64,000 bases of DNA from NCBI GenBank assembly GCA_016718265.1, contig JADKDZ010000005.1, positions 186,001 to 250,000 of the forward strand, in the 5' to 3' direction. Below, piece by piece: positions 1 through 9,960 of the stretch (position 1 is its first letter; each line of letters starts with the position of its first letter). The notes under the pieces were generated by a model that was not told the DNA's origin, ran no database searches, and worked only from the letters and a program-made list of their open reading frames with translations. Source of the stretch: Uliginosibacterium sp. Lineage in GTDB: Bacteria; Pseudomonadota; Gammaproteobacteria; Burkholderiales; Rhodocyclaceae. The translations under genes were made by a program, and so were the position numbers.

Positions 1-32
1 GCGCTTCCATTCATTCGTAGAGAAGGGACGAA

Positions 33-341
33 ATGTCAAAGATTGTCGGTATCGAGAACATGTCCGTAGACCTGATCAATGCAGAAATTCGTCGAGGGGC
101 GCGTTTCGTCACTTTCGACTATTGTTTTTCGGTCATCGTGATGACCTTCAAACGCTCCTCAGATGTCTACTTCATTCGCGCAAATGAGGGGACTTTCAAG
201 CACAGCTACAGCTTTACGCTGCTCACGCTGGCGCTCGGCTGGTGGGGAATCCCCTGGGGCCCCATCTACAGCCTGTCGTCACTCTTTACCAATCTTCGCG
301 GTGGCCGGGACGTTACGCAGGCCGTGCTGGCCGGCGCCTGA
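33..341 (+). CDS. Hypothetical small membrane protein
   Basis: A 102-residue protein with a clear Shine-Dalgarno (AAGGGA) a few bases before the ATG. The N-terminal half is polar. Residues 60-85 form a hydrophobic, aromatic-rich segment (LALGWWGIPWGPIY) that looks membrane-embedded, followed by a short tail (FTNLRGGRDVTQAVL). The WGIPWGPIY pattern resembles a recurring tail of uncharacterised proteobacterial proteins, but I cannot assign a function. It faces the 3' end of secA across a shared terminator. It is probably real, given its RBS and coherent composition. Confidence 0.6.
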   Translation: MSKIVGIENMSVDLINAEIRRGARFVTFDYCFSVIVMTFKRSSDVYFIRANEGTFKHSYSFTLLTLALGWWGIPWGPIYSLSSLFTNLRGGRDVTQAVLAGA

Positions 342-420
342 TCTGAGCATTGCGCCACCGGCCGCCACGCACCCGCTTGCGCAATGACTTAAGCATCATG
401 CGGAGACGGCTGACACAATA

Positions 421-448
421 AAAAACCAGGCGATTTGCCTGGTTTTTT
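421..448. terminator. Rho-independent terminator between the hypothetical gene and secA
   Basis: A perfect 11-bp stem (AAAAACCAGGC / GCCTGGTTTTT) with a 5-base loop. The A-run and T-run flanks let it work in both directions. It sits 24 bases after the secA stop codon (minus strand) and 80 bases after the upstream plus-strand gene, so it probably serves both. Confidence 0.9.
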
Positions 449-471
449 ATCTCTTGCGCTGCGGAACAGGC

Positions 472-3207
472 TTACGCCAAAGCACCGTGGCAATGCTTGT
501 ACTTCTTGCCCGAGCCGCAGGGGCAAGGATCATTGCGGCCCACGCGTGGCAGCGCGTTCTGGATCGGGCGGGACTTCTCGCCTTCGGCGGCTGCCGCCAG
601 CGCCTCGTCAAAGTCCGCATGGTGGTATTGCACGTTCTCGACTGCGGTATGCGTCTCGGCGGCCTGCTCCACTTGCTCTTGCGAGCGGATCTGCACCGTC
701 ATCAGGGTGCGGGTCACCTCAAAGCGCACCGTGTCCAGCAAGCTTTCGAAGAGTTCGAAGGCCTCGCGCTTGTACTCCTGCTTCGGGTTCTTCTGCGCAT
801 AGCTGCGCAGGTGAATCCCTTGCCGCAGATGGTCCAGCGCCGCCAGGTGTCCACGCCAGTGCTGGTCCACACTGTTGAGCATGACCGCCCGTTCGAAGCC
901 TTTCCATGCATCCGGGTCAATGCCGACAAGTTTGTCGGCATACGCCTTGTCGGCCGTTTCGACGATCCGCGCCAGGATGTCGTCGTCGGAGAGCTTGTTG
1001 TCTGTTGCGGCCCACTCGGCCACCGGGAGGCTGAGGCCATAGTTGGCCTGCAGTGCCTTCTCGAAACCAGGCAGGTCCCACTGTTCCTCTACCGAATCCT
1101 TGGGCACGAAGCTGCGGAATTCATCGGTCATGACGCCCTGACGCAGTGCCGTCACCGTCTCGCCGATATCGGTGGCTTCCAGCAGCTCGTTGCGCTGGTG
1201 GTAGATCACCTTGCGCTGATCGTTGGCCACATCGTCGTATTCCAGCAATTGCTTGCGGATATCGAAGTTGCGTTGCTCGACCTTGCGCTGGGCCGATTCG
1301 AGCGAGCGGTTGACGATGCCCGCTTCGATGGGCTCGCCTTCGGGCATTTTCAGTCGCACCATGATCGCGTTGAGACGCTCGCCGCCGAAGATCTTCATCA
1401 GCGGGTCTTCCAGCGAGAGGTAGAAGCGGCTCTCGCCCGGGTCGCCCTGGCGGCCGGAGCGGCCACGCAACTGGTTGTCGATCCGGCGGGACTCGTGGCG
1501 TTCTGTCCCGATGATCTTCAGGCCACCCGCGGCGAGCACCTTGTCATGCAGTACTTGCCAGTCGGCGCGGATTTTCGCGATCTGCGCGTCCTTGTCGGCC
1601 TCCGCAATATCGGTCGCATCCTTGAGCTGAGCGATCTGCCGTTCAATGCTGCCGCCCAGCACAATGTCGGTCCCGCGGCCCGCCATGTTGGTGGCAATCG
1701 TGATCGTGCCCGGCGTGCCCGCTTGCGTCACAATCTCGGCCTCCCGCGCATGCTGCTTGGCGTTGAGCACCTGATGCGGCAATTTCTCCGCCTTGAGCAT
1801 TTCGGAAAGCAGCTCGGAGCTTTCGATCGAAGTCGTGCCAACCAGCACCGGCTGACCACGTTCATGGCACTCACGGATGTCGGCGATGATCGCCTTGTAC
1901 TTCTCAGCGGCGGTGCGATAGACCAGATCGTTCTGATCCTTGCGGATCATCGGCTGATTGGTCGGGATCACGACGGTTTCAAGGCTGTAGATCTGGTGAA
2001 ACTCGTAGGCTTCGGTATCGGCCGTACCGGTCATGCCGGCGAGCTTGCCGTACATGCGGAAATAGTTCTGGAAGGTAATCGAGGCCAGTGTCTGGTTCTC
2101 GGCGTTGATCTCGACGCCTTCCTTGGCTTCAACTGCCTGGTGCAGGCCATCGGACCAGCGACGACCCGACATCAAGCGACCGGTGAATTCGTCGACGATC
2201 ACCACTTCGCCCTCCTGCACCACGTATTCCTGATCCTTGTGGAACAGGGTGTGGGCGCGCAGCGCGGCGTAAAGATGATGAATCAGCAGGATGTTGGCGG
2301 GATCGTAAAGACTGGTTCCCGGCGCGAGGATTCCCAGACGCTCCAGAATTTCTTCGGCGTGCTCATGCCCGCTCTCCGTCAGCAACACCTGCCTGCCTTT
2401 CAGATCGAGGGTGTAATCGCCGGGCACCCGCACGGGGTCGGCATCGCTGCCTTCGCCTTCCTGCAAGCTCAGCAGCGGCGGCACGGCGTTCATCTTGACG
2501 TACAGATCGGTGTGATCTTCAGCGTGGCCGGAAATGATCAGCGGGGTACGGGCCTCGTCGATCAGGATCGAATCCACTTCGTCGACGATCGCGTACGCCA
2601 GGCCCCGCTGCACGCGGCGCTCTACCGCGTCGACCATGTTGTCGCGCAGGTAGTCGAAACCGTATTCATTGTTGGTGCCGTAGGTGATATCGGCGCCATA
2701 CGCGGCCTGCTTCTCTTCATGCGTCTGCTGAGAGAGGATCACGCCCACGCTCATGCCGAGGAACTTGTAGATCCGCCCCATCCAGTCCGCATCGCGGCTC
2801 GCGAGGTAATCGTTAACCGTCACCACATGCACGCCCTTGCCCGGCAAGGCGTTCAGGTACACCGCCAGGGTGGCCGTCAGTGTCTTGCCCTCACCCGTGC
2901 GCATTTCGGCGATCTTGCCGTAATGCAGCACCATGCCGCCGATCAACTGCACGTCGAAGTGGCGCATGCCATGCACGCGGATGGCTGCCTCACGTACTAC
3001 CGCAAAAGCCTCAGGCAGCATGGCGTCAAGCGCCTCACCCTGCGCAAGACGGGCCCGAAACTCGTCTGTCTTGCCTCGCAAGGCTTCGTCAGACAGCGCC
3101 TTGATTTGTGGTTCCAGCCCGTTGATGACCCGAACGGTCTGCATGTACTGGCGGATCAGCCGATCGTTGCGGCTACCGAACACTTTTTTTAGAAGGCCTG
3201 CGAGCAT
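472..3207 (-). CDS. secA: Preprotein translocase ATPase SecA
   Basis: The motor ATPase that drives unfolded preproteins through the SecYEG channel at the inner membrane. The 911-residue length is normal for proteobacterial SecA. Visible signatures are Walker A GEGKT at about residues 104-108, the [15 protein letters not shown] motif near 208, helicase-type motif [17 protein letters not shown], and the C-terminal zinc/SecB-binding motif [12 protein letters not shown] at the very end. I start at ATG 3207 ([11 protein letters not shown], the family N-terminus); a 10-codon in-frame extension upstream is unlikely to be used. It is divergent from dciA and ends at a strong terminator. Confidence 0.98.
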   Translation of the reverse strand: MLAGLLKKVFGSRNDRLIRQYMQTVRVINGLEPQIKALSDEALRGKTDEFRARLAQGEALDAMLPEAFAVVREAAIRVHGMRHFDVQLIGGMVLHYGKIAEMRTGEGKTLTATLAVYLNALPGKGVHVVTVNDYLASRDADWMGRIYKFLGMSVGVILSQQTHEEKQAAYGADITYGTNNEYGFDYLRDNMVDAVERRVQRGLAYAIVDEVDSILIDEARTPLIISGHAEDHTDLYVKMNAVPPLLSLQEGEGSDADPVRVPGDYTLDLKGRQVLLTESGHEHAEEILERLGILAPGTSLYDPANILLIHHLYAALRAHTLFHKDQEYVVQEGEVVIVDEFTGRLMSGRRWSDGLHQAVEAKEGVEINAENQTLASITFQNYFRMYGKLAGMTGTADTEAYEFHQIYSLETVVIPTNQPMIRKDQNDLVYRTAAEKYKAIIADIRECHERGQPVLVGTTSIESSELLSEMLKAEKLPHQVLNAKQHAREAEIVTQAGTPGTITIATNMAGRGTDIVLGGSIERQIAQLKDATDIAEADKDAQIAKIRADWQVLHDKVLAAGGLKIIGTERHESRRIDNQLRGRSGRQGDPGESRFYLSLEDPLMKIFGGERLNAIMVRLKMPEGEPIEAGIVNRSLESAQRKVEQRNFDIRKQLLEYDDVANDQRKVIYHQRNELLEATDIGETVTALRQGVMTDEFRSFVPKDSVEEQWDLPGFEKALQANYGLSLPVAEWAATDNKLSDDDILARIVETADKAYADKLVGIDPDAWKGFERAVMLNSVDQHWRGHLAALDHLRQGIHLRSYAQKNPKQEYKREAFELFESLLDTVRFEVTRTLMTVQIRSQEQVEQAAETHTAVENVQYHHADFDEALAAAAEGEKSRPIQNALPRVGRNDPCPCGSGKKYKHCHGALA

Positions 3208-3310
3208 AGTGATAAGTGGTAAGTGGATACGCGGCAAAGCGCGGATTCTAGCACGCAGCAGAGGGGCCCTCTGTTACGATCCTGACGAACAACCCGGGCC
3301 GTACGGCATG

Positions 3311-3326
3311 CTTGCGCTAGCGCAAG
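3311..3326. repeat. Perfect 16-bp palindrome in the secA-dciA intergenic region
   Basis: CTTGCGCTAGCGCAAG is a perfect inverted repeat centred between the divergent secA and dciA starts. It could be a regulator site or a small cruciform. No matching copy was noticed elsewhere in the window. Function unknown. Confidence 0.5.
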
Positions 3327-3355
3327 CCAACCCCGGTACTCGCAATCGCTCCTAA

Positions 3356-3802
3356 GTGGGGACGTTTCCCTTGGCCTCAACCCCGTTGAAGAAAATACTC
3401 GGCAGCGCGCAAGCCCTCGCGCATCTGCACGATCACGCCGGCCGGCTGGTGCGCCTGCAAAAAACGGTCGCCAAGGCTTTGCCGCCGGCGATGCGCGAGG
3501 TGGTTCGCGTGGCCAATCTGCAAGAAGGGGTGCTGACGCTGCACGTCCCCTCGCCCGCCCTGGCGACCCGCCTCAAGCTCAGCCAGGAAAGCCTGCGCGC
3601 GACACTGCTCGCCACGGGGGAGAACATCCACGACTTCAAGATCAAGGTCCGCGTCGACAGCGGCGACCGACCGCCAGCGCCCCCCCCGCAACGCCACATT
3701 GGCGAACAAGGCCGACGTGCCCTGCAAACACTGCGCGAACACATGAAAGCCGACGATCCGCTGGCGCGCGCGCTCAAAAAGATGGAAGACGACAGCGCCT
3801 GA
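3356..3802 (+). CDS. dciA: DUF721 (DciA-like) protein
   Basis: A 148-residue protein with a DUF721 N-terminal domain (residues 10-100). DciA-type proteins bind and help load the replicative helicase DnaB in bacteria lacking DnaC. The gene next to secA and near lpxC is the usual betaproteobacterial setting. The reading frame begins at GTG 3356; a TTG at 3371 is an alternative start. The C-terminus (about 105-148) is a charged, probably disordered tail ending in KKMEDDSA. A decayed second copy of this 3' end lies at 6891-6991. Identification as DciA rests on family and context, not on experiment. Confidence 0.85.
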   Translation: MGTFPLASTPLKKILGSAQALAHLHDHAGRLVRLQKTVAKALPPAMREVVRVANLQEGVLTLHVPSPALATRLKLSQESLRATLLATGENIHDFKIKVRVDSGDRPPAPPPQRHIGEQGRRALQTLREHMKADDPLARALKKMEDDSA

Positions 3803-4064
3803 AGCCTGTCCGCGCGAATTGTCGCGACCCCGCCCCGGTCTGGCGCACAAGCGTCCCTTTTCAGCCGAGCCTGACACGCACCTCCGGGTAACACGCCCCT
3901 TTGTTCCGCCCCAAGCGTTTGCGCAGACACGCCCTCGACTTTCACAGATTTACCGTTTATCTGCGGTTTAAAACTTAAGGATTACATTTCCGATATTATT
4001 TATCGTAATAAATTTCAAAACCGCCAGCGCAAGGAGTCTTGCGCCATTGCTGCCGGAGCCCGTC

Positions 4065-6890
4065 ATGAAACAATCGGCCTTTCTTTCTGCGCTATTGCTG
4101 TCCGCTGCCTGCACGCTGAGCGCTTGCGGCGGAGGCGGGGGTGGCGAGAACGAAAGTAATAGCGGCAGTGGGGGCAGCAGCCCAACGACCCCCAGTGTGG
4201 TCGATATCACGACCCCCAGTGCACCCGCCAGCCTCCGCGCCGAAGGCAAATCCGCCACCAGCGTCTCGCTCAGCTGGAGTGCCGCCAGCGACGATCAGGG
4301 CGTCACCGGCTACCAGATCTACCGCAACGGTGCCCTGGTGAGTGCCGTACAAGGCAACCTGCTCAACTACATCGACACCGGCCTGATGCCCGGCAGCAGC
4401 TATCGCTACAGCATCAAGGCGGTGGACGCCGCCGGCAACCTCTCGCCGGCCAGCGCCGAGTTCCTCGTCAGCACCAATAGCCAGAGCAGCCCGGACGCCC
4501 AAGCCCCCAGCGCACCGGCCAGCTTCACCCTCAGCAGCAGTGGCCAGACCAGCCTTAGCCTCAGCTGGAGTCCTGCTACCGACGACGTCGGCGTCGTCGC
4601 CTACCAGCTCATGCGGGACGGCAACGTGATTGCCAGCCTTGGCGGCACCGTGCTCAGCTTCACCAACACCGGCCTGATCGCCGGCACCCGCTACTCCTAC
4701 AGCCTGCGCGCGATCGATGCCAGCGGCAAAGCCTCCCCCGCCGTCACCCTCACCGCCACCACCCAGGCACTCCCGAGCAGCAGCTCCAGCAGCAGTTCAA
4801 GCTCGTCGTCCAGCTCCAGTTCTTCAAGCTCCAGCAGCAGTTCGAGTTCTTCGTCCAGCTCAAGCTCCTCCTCCAGTTCATCGAGCAGCTCATCGTCGAG
4901 TTCGTCCAGCTCAAGTTCGTCGTCGAGCTCCAGCTCGTCCTCAAGCTCCTCCGGGGGCACGCCAAGCAGCGCATCCTCCTCGTCCAGCTCGTCGAGCAGC
5001 AGCTCCGGCGGGCTCACCGCCAAGCGGCTGACGGTGGTCAATCACTGGCTGGGGAATACAGGGGGCAGGGGCAGCTCCATCGTCGGCGGCAATGCCGTCA
5101 GCAATTTTATCGAAGACATGAGCATCCTTCGCGCAACCGATGTGACGCCCGAGTATCGAAACCGCACCCCCATGGTCATCACCAATGCCTTTTGGGATGA
5201 GACCAATTTTGATGGCGGCGCCTACTTCAACGGCGAACGCGTCACCAAGAACTGGTGGAAGTCGAAAACCAATTCGCGTATCAGCACATACGGCAGCCTG
5301 ACGGCAAACATCGAGAACTTTTACGGTCGGTTCTTCCTGAAGAAAATCAGCCCGCCGCCGACGGACAGCACGGCCCCCTACGTCCGCCTGAGTGACGGCA
5401 GGGCCATCCGCAGCGTGGTCGACCCGACAGCGGTTGCCTTCGACAACAGTGGCCGGCTGTGGATTGCCGACAACGGCCCCGATCAGAACTACAAGATTTT
5501 TGACGTGTCGGGCAGCACACCGCCCACGCAAGTCGCCACATTTGGCGACGTCGGCGGTGTATTTGCCGGACCGGTGAAAGGCCGCACGGGTGAAAAGCGT
5601 TTCTGGGGTCTGCGCGGCATCGGCTTTGGCGCCAATGGCGAGATTTTCGCGGCCGGCAGTGGCTTGCCGATGCAGACCATGGGGGGCACGGACATTCGCG
5701 CCTTCACGCCTGCCGGCACCTTCCAGTGGGATCTGAAGGGCATGTTCATGCATGCGCCCGACATCGACCCCTCCAGCAACGGCACACGCATCTGCACCGC
5801 AGCACAGTGTTATGAAATGGATTACAGCAAGGCCCCCGGCAAAAGCTGGCGGCAGGCGGCTGTCACGCTGGATCCTTTCCGCTACCCGGAAGACCCGCGC
5901 CTGGTCATGCCGCATGAATCCGCGTTCATCCGTGTTGTCGACGGCAAGCGCTTTCTGTACGCCACGCAGATGCGCGGCGCCTATCTTTCGGTCTATCGTT
6001 TTGAACCCGGCAGCGACATTGCCATTCCTGCCGCCCTGCTCTACATCCGCGGCAGTGGGCAAGGCGAAGCCTGGGCCGCCGGCAAGTACCCGGTCTGGAA
6101 TACCGCGGACAGTCTCAACTTGAGTCGCCGCTACATGTGGCGCGACGCCAATGGCGACGGCGCGCCGCAAGCCAGCGAGTTCGTCGAGTTCTCCGCCCCT
6201 GAGCCCTACACCGCCACGGTTGACGTCGATGACAACGGGAATATCTGGATCGGCGGCAAACTCAACGAGTATTCGGCCTACTGGCGCGGCGGCGGCAATC
6301 TGCTGATCCCCTTCTCAGGCACCGATGCCTACGGGACGCCGTTGTTCACGCGGAGCGAATTCCGCTACATCAATGTCCCCAGTGCCCAGCTGCCGGCGGG
6401 CGATGTCGGCAAGAGCGTTGTCCGTCTCCGCTACCTTGCCAAGTCCGACACCTGCCTGTTGGCGACCGGCGACCGCTTCAGCTTCCCCAGCCGCGTGCAC
6501 GTCATGGACGGCTGCCTGCAAACCGCCTCTCCGCAGCGGCGCCTGACGATCACCCTGCCCTACAATGACTTGGGCCAGATCCCGAAGCTCGACGTCAACA
6601 CAGCCACCATGATCATTCCGGCCAGCATCGCCTCGGATGGCGACTACCTGTATGTCGCCCACGGCGACAAAGGGCCGGACGCGAAGGTTCGCGCAGAAGT
6701 TAGCGTTTACAGCCTTAGCGACGGCCGCAAGATTGGCTGGATCATCCCGGGCGCGGAGACCAACAACTTCTCCGGGGCGATTGACGTCAACATCGCGATA
6801 CAGGCGCGCAAGCTCAGTGATGGCAGCCGCGTGATCGCGGTCGAAGAGAACGGCGGTGGCAAAGCCATGGTTTACCACTGGAGGCCCTGA
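4065..6890 (+). CDS. Large lipoprotein with two fibronectin III domains, a poly-serine linker and a propeller-like C-terminal domain
   Basis: A 941-residue exported lipoprotein. The signal sequence MKQSAFLSALLLSAACTLSAC ends in an LSAC lipobox followed by a glycine run. Two fibronectin type III repeats follow at roughly 45-135 and 150-235 (each with SLSWSAASDD/SLSWSPATDD and GYQIYRNG/AYQLMRDG). A nearly pure serine linker runs from about 237 to 315. The remaining 620 residues contain NHL-like phrases (VAFDNSGRLWIADNG, VDVDDNGNIWIGG) suggesting a beta-propeller. Such architectures are typical of secreted polysaccharide-active proteins, but I see no known catalytic motif. I chose ATG 4065 over TTG 4047 because it gives a clean signal peptide, although an AAGGAG at 4031 is better spaced for the TTG. 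Confidence 0.8.
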   Translation: MKQSAFLSALLLSAACTLSACGGGGGGENESNSGSGGSSPTTPSVVDITTPSAPASLRAEGKSATSVSLSWSAASDDQGVTGYQIYRNGALVSAVQGNLLNYIDTGLMPGSSYRYSIKAVDAAGNLSPASAEFLVSTNSQSSPDAQAPSAPASFTLSSSGQTSLSLSWSPATDDVGVVAYQLMRDGNVIASLGGTVLSFTNTGLIAGTRYSYSLRAIDASGKASPAVTLTATTQALPSSSSSSSSSSSSSSSSSSSSSSSSSSSSSSSSSSSSSSSSSSSSSSSSSSSSSSSSSSSGGTPSSASSSSSSSSSSSGGLTAKRLTVVNHWLGNTGGRGSSIVGGNAVSNFIEDMSILRATDVTPEYRNRTPMVITNAFWDETNFDGGAYFNGERVTKNWWKSKTNSRISTYGSLTANIENFYGRFFLKKISPPPTDSTAPYVRLSDGRAIRSVVDPTAVAFDNSGRLWIADNGPDQNYKIFDVSGSTPPTQVATFGDVGGVFAGPVKGRTGEKRFWGLRGIGFGANGEIFAAGSGLPMQTMGGTDIRAFTPAGTFQWDLKGMFMHAPDIDPSSNGTRICTAAQCYEMDYSKAPGKSWRQAAVTLDPFRYPEDPRLVMPHESAFIRVVDGKRFLYATQMRGAYLSVYRFEPGSDIAIPAALLYIRGSGQGEAWAAGKYPVWNTADSLNLSRRYMWRDANGDGAPQASEFVEFSAPEPYTATVDVDDNGNIWIGGKLNEYSAYWRGGGNLLIPFSGTDAYGTPLFTRSEFRYINVPSAQLPAGDVGKSVVRLRYLAKSDTCLLATGDRFSFPSRVHVMDGCLQTASPQRRLTITLPYNDLGQIPKLDVNTATMIIPASIASDGDYLYVAHGDKGPDAKVRAEVSVYSLSDGRKIGWIIPGAETNNFSGAIDVNIAIQARKLSDGSRVIAVEENGGGKAMVYHWRP
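4774..5020 (+). repeat. Poly-serine coding tract
   Basis: About 80 codons that are almost all serine, using AGC, AGT, TCC, TCA and TCG in mixed order. This gives long runs of AGC/TCG-type triplets on the DNA. Codon mixing argues against recent slippage and for selection on the protein linker. Confidence 0.9.
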
Positions 6891-6991
6891 CGCGACGACC
6901 CAAGCTCCGCCAGGAAAGCCTGCGCGAACACATGGGAGCCGACGACCCGTTAGCGCGCGCACTCAAGAAGATGGAAGACGACGGCGCCTGA
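6891..6991 (+). pseudogene. Decayed copy of the dciA 3' end
   Basis: Directly after the lipoprotein stop codon, the sequence reads (T)RRPKLRQESLREHMGADD...KKMEDDGA and stop. It matches two separated parts of dciA: about 3575-3599 and 3738-3802. The intervening 138 bp (46 codons, in frame) are missing, and the junction falls at the 7-bp direct repeat CTGCGCG (3593 and 3731). The last 65 bases are close to 90% identical to dciA, with mostly silent differences. No start codon or RBS is seen, so this is a remnant, not a gene. Confidence 0.85.
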
Positions 6992-7017
6992 GAGCAATGC
7001 ACGTCACGATTGCTTGA

Positions 7018-7642
7018 GGCGCTGACCTGCTCACCAACAGCGCTTTCCGCTACGGAAGACGGGACCACGGCATCTTGCACAAGCCCAGCACCCTGCAACA
7101 CTTTGATCGCGATTGTCACTCATCAGAAAATAGTGCCCTGGCGGGATGCTGCAATCAAATTCAGCACCAGCGAACGCGCACGCCGGGCAGACCGACAACT
7201 CGCGATACCATGGACTGCTTGGCGTCCAGAGGACTGATGAAAACAACCATATCGCCACGATTTGCCAATTTTAACGGTTGTACCGCTGGAGACCCGAACC
7301 CAGCCCCACGGGATGCTCGGCGCCATAGAACTCGTTGGCACCTGAAACGATTCAGTTACATAAGCACGCATCACAAGCACCAGCATCGAAAGCGCCAAGA
7401 AAGCGCCGGCCAACACAGGCCAACGACTATAGGCTGGCCTGACGCCATCGTCTGGAAATGAGCGCAGGAACGCCATGAACCCAGCCACAGCGCCGGGGGG
7501 CAACAACCTCCAGCACCCCAATGCCGAACAGCGCAAATAACAATCCGATCGCCATAGCAGCATGGCCTGCGTACAGCATACCGATCGGCGGCACGAGAAA
7601 ACCTAAGACGGCAGCAAGCGTCTCACTCGGTCGTTCAGCCAT
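7018..7642 (-). pseudogene. Broken signal peptidase I-like gene
   Basis: Fragments of an S26 signal peptidase appear in several minus-strand frames. These are an N-terminal membrane part (MAERPSETLAAVLGFLVPPIG), then RAYVTESFQVPTSSMAPSIP with the catalytic Ser-Met box. In another frame follow LANRGDMVVFISPLD and VVGLPG, and in another PPGHYFLMSDNRDQS, the conserved box D, then GLVQDAVV. The order is correct for signal peptidase I, but at least four frameshifts and a probable deletion after VVGLPG prevent a full product. An extra, dispensable lepB copy is the simplest reading; sequencing error cannot explain the missing stretch. Confidence 0.8.
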
Positions 7643-7830
7643 ATGTCACTTCACCCTTGTCAAATAGTTGAATGACGATATTGCTGGAAAACTCGCAGAA
7701 CTGTAAGTCTGGCGTGAATAGCAACTGATCTCCACATCCAAACAAACGATAAGGTTTGAACAGTTTTAATCGACAGTTGCGCGGCATACTTGCTGAGAAC
7801 AGCTGAACCCACGCGAACCAGGAGCCCGCC

Positions 7831-8829
7831 ATGCGAATCGCCGTCTTCGACACCCATCCCTACGACGAACACGCGCTGACCACCGCCAACGCGCAGGCGG
7901 GCCATCAGCTTGAATTCTTTGAAGAGCGGCTGCACGACAAGACCGTGGAACTTGCACAGGGCTTCGATGCCGTCTGCCCCTTCGTCAATTGCCGCCTCAG
8001 CGATACGGTGCTGAAGCGCCTCAAGGAAATCGGCGTCAAACTCGTCGTGCTGCGCGCGGCCGGCTTCAACGGCATCAACATCGCCGCCGCCGAGCGCCAC
8101 GGCATCGTGGTCGCCCGCGTACCGGCCTATTCGCCCGAAGCCGTGGCCGAACACTGCTTCGCGCTGCTCATGACCCTGGTGCGCAAGACGCATCGCGCCT
8201 TCAATCGCGTGCGCGAGCAGAACTTCTCGCTCGACGGCCTGGAAGGCTTCACCCTGCACGGCAAGACTTTCGGTGCGCTCGGTGCCGGGCGCATCGGCCA
8301 ATGTGCGATGCGCATCGCGCGCGGCTTCGGCTGCAAGCTGCTGGCCTACGATCCTTACGAAAACACCAAGGCCGCAGAAGAAATCGGCTTCGAGTACGCC
8401 AGCATCGACCGCGTGCTGCGCGAAGCCGACGTTGTCTCGCTGCACCTCCCGCTCACCGAGCAAAGCCACCACATCATCAATGCCGATTCGCTCGCGACAA
8501 TGAAACGCGGCGCAACCCTCATCAACACCAGCCGGGGCGGCCTGATCGACAGCAGCGCGCTCATCGAAGCCCTCAAGAGTGGGCAGATCGGCGGTGTGGG
8601 GCTGGATGTTTATGAAATGGAAGAAGGCGTGTTCTTCCACGATCTCTCGGACCGCCCGCTGCAGGACGACATCCTGGCGCGACTGATGATCTTCCCCAAC
8701 GTGCTGATCACCTCGCACCAGGGCTTCCTCACCCGCGAAGCCCTGCACGCCATCGCGACCACCACGCTCGCCAGCGCCACGGCCTTCGAGCGCGGCGAGC
8801 CGATCGCCAACCAGGTCAAGCCCGGCTGA
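7831..8829 (+). CDS. ldhA: D-lactate dehydrogenase (fermentative, NAD-dependent)
   Basis: A 332-residue cytoplasmic 2-hydroxyacid dehydrogenase that reduces pyruvate to D-lactate, regenerating NAD+. The N-terminus (MRIAVFDTHPYDE) and full length follow E. coli LdhA. The catalytic triad falls at the same positions: Arg235 in NTSRGGLIDS, Glu264 in DVYEMEEG and His296 in TSHQGFLT. The Rossmann motif is GALGAGRIG. A good Shine-Dalgarno (CAGGAG) lies 7 bases before the ATG. It is intact although flanked by broken genes on both sides. Confidence 0.95.
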   Translation: MRIAVFDTHPYDEHALTTANAQAGHQLEFFEERLHDKTVELAQGFDAVCPFVNCRLSDTVLKRLKEIGVKLVVLRAAGFNGINIAAAERHGIVVARVPAYSPEAVAEHCFALLMTLVRKTHRAFNRVREQNFSLDGLEGFTLHGKTFGALGAGRIGQCAMRIARGFGCKLLAYDPYENTKAAEEIGFEYASIDRVLREADVVSLHLPLTEQSHHIINADSLATMKRGATLINTSRGGLIDSSALIEALKSGQIGGVGLDVYEMEEGVFFHDLSDRPLQDDILARLMIFPNVLITSHQGFLTREALHAIATTTLASATAFERGEPIANQVKPG

Positions 8830-8836
8830 GCCTGCC

Positions 8837-8869
8837 TCGCCAGACCCTGCTCAGGCGGAAGTCTGGCGA
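8837..8869. terminator. Hairpin between convergent ldhA and the AraC-type remnant
   Basis: A 9-bp perfect stem (TCGCCAGAC / GTCTGGCGA) with a 15-base loop, 8 bases after the ldhA stop. There is no T-run, so termination is plausible but not certain. Confidence 0.5.
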
Positions 8870-8873
8870 ACCA

Positions 8874-9731
8874 TCAGGCGGGTGTGCGCAGCGGGATGTA
8901 GACCTTGATGCACATTGCATCCGGGAAGCGCGAATTGCACACATCGGTAATTTCGAAATCGGGGCCGTCGGTGCGCTCGTAGCGGGCGTTTGGCAGCCAG
9001 GTGCCGTAGATGTAATCGCGCACGATCTGCACCGTGTTCGCCGGGCCATGCGCCTCGAATTCGGCGTAATACCCGCCCGGCAAACTCAGCGAGACGAAGC
9101 CCGCAGGCAAGACCTCGGGCAGATGCGTCACTGCTCGCCTACCAGGAAGGCGAAGTCGCCGTTGTCCTGATAGTCATACGACACCCCCTAGGACCAGGCC
9201 GGCGCCGCCTTGTTGGGAATCTGCAGATAGCCTCGGTCTCACCTAAATTCGCGATAAGTTGCTGCTGATATCCGCGTAGTAGTCCGCTTCCAGACTGGTT
9301 GTCCCCGTCTTGCCGATCAGCAGACAGGGCTCGTGAAGCCGGATTTCGGCGCCTTGCTGGCGATCTGGCGGGGTCACCGCGGGCAGGAATTCCCATTCTG
9401 GCCTGACCCGCAAAACCCCCGCTGCCGCCGGCACTCCGATGGGTTGATGCCGAAGCGGCCACAAGGCCCGGGAGAACGCTTCGTGAGACTGGTAGCCATA
9501 CGTCAGTGCTGCATCCAGCACACTGCAGGCTGTCGCGCAACAGGCGTGCAGCCTCGAGAGGCGCCGCTGGACGTAGCCCTGTACCGACAAACCGGAAATA
9601 GCCCGGAACAGCCGCTGAAAATGGAAGGAGGAGTAGCACGCTGCCGCAGAGATCTCGGCCATGTTCAGCTCGGCCTGCAGATGGGTTTCGATGAAGTCGA
9701 CGGCGCGCTGGATGCGTTCAAACGGAGTCAT
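8874..9731 (-). pseudogene. Broken AraC-family regulator with GyrI-like domain
   Basis: The N-terminus reads as an AraC-type double helix-turn-helix (MTPFERIQRAVDFIETHLQ, FHFQRLFRAISGLSVQGYVQRRL, then LTYGYQSHEAFSRA). The C-terminal end reads as a GyrI-like ligand domain (VLPAGFVSLSLPGGYYAEFEAHG, YIYGTWLP). The middle moves between frames near 9560-9600, 9400-9460 and 9130-9250, so no single frame spans the gene. The normal form would be about 285 residues. The N-terminal 162 codons are open but lose the family pattern after the second helix. Confidence 0.75.
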
Positions 9732-9867
9732 GGCAGATTTTGTACGGCAGTTGATTTGGAATCACAGACTCTACGCGAGTGAAGCGCGCCGCATTTGATC
9801 GCACGTGCTTTTCTCGCCCCATGCCTTGCCTGGACGCACCGGCAACCACGCACATGACATGAAATAG

Positions 9868-9903
9868 TGCCTGAAGAAGTCCGCTGATGCGGCTCTTCAG
9901 GCA
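9868..9903. repeat. REP-like hairpin, copy 1
   Basis: Perfect 10-bp arms TGCCTGAAGA / TCTTCAGGCA enclose a 16-base loop that itself can pair (CCGC/GCGG). Similar elements lie at 12864-12900 and 22883-22920, all between genes. Transcript-stabilising or REP-type mobile hairpins are possible explanations. Confidence 0.65.
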
Positions 9904-9960
9904 ACCCTTCAAAGCCGGATCGCGTACCATGAGAAACCTCGCTAAACATCGGAGATTGCC

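Noticed and set aside
454..3192. Plus-strand open frame of 912 codons opposite secA
   Set aside because: It is the mirror of the GC-rich secA coding strand; its translation has no domains, and secA on the other strand is certain.
4774..5020. Possible CRISPR or tandem repeat array
   Set aside because: It is a poly-serine coding tract in frame with a lipoprotein; there are no regular repeat-spacer units.
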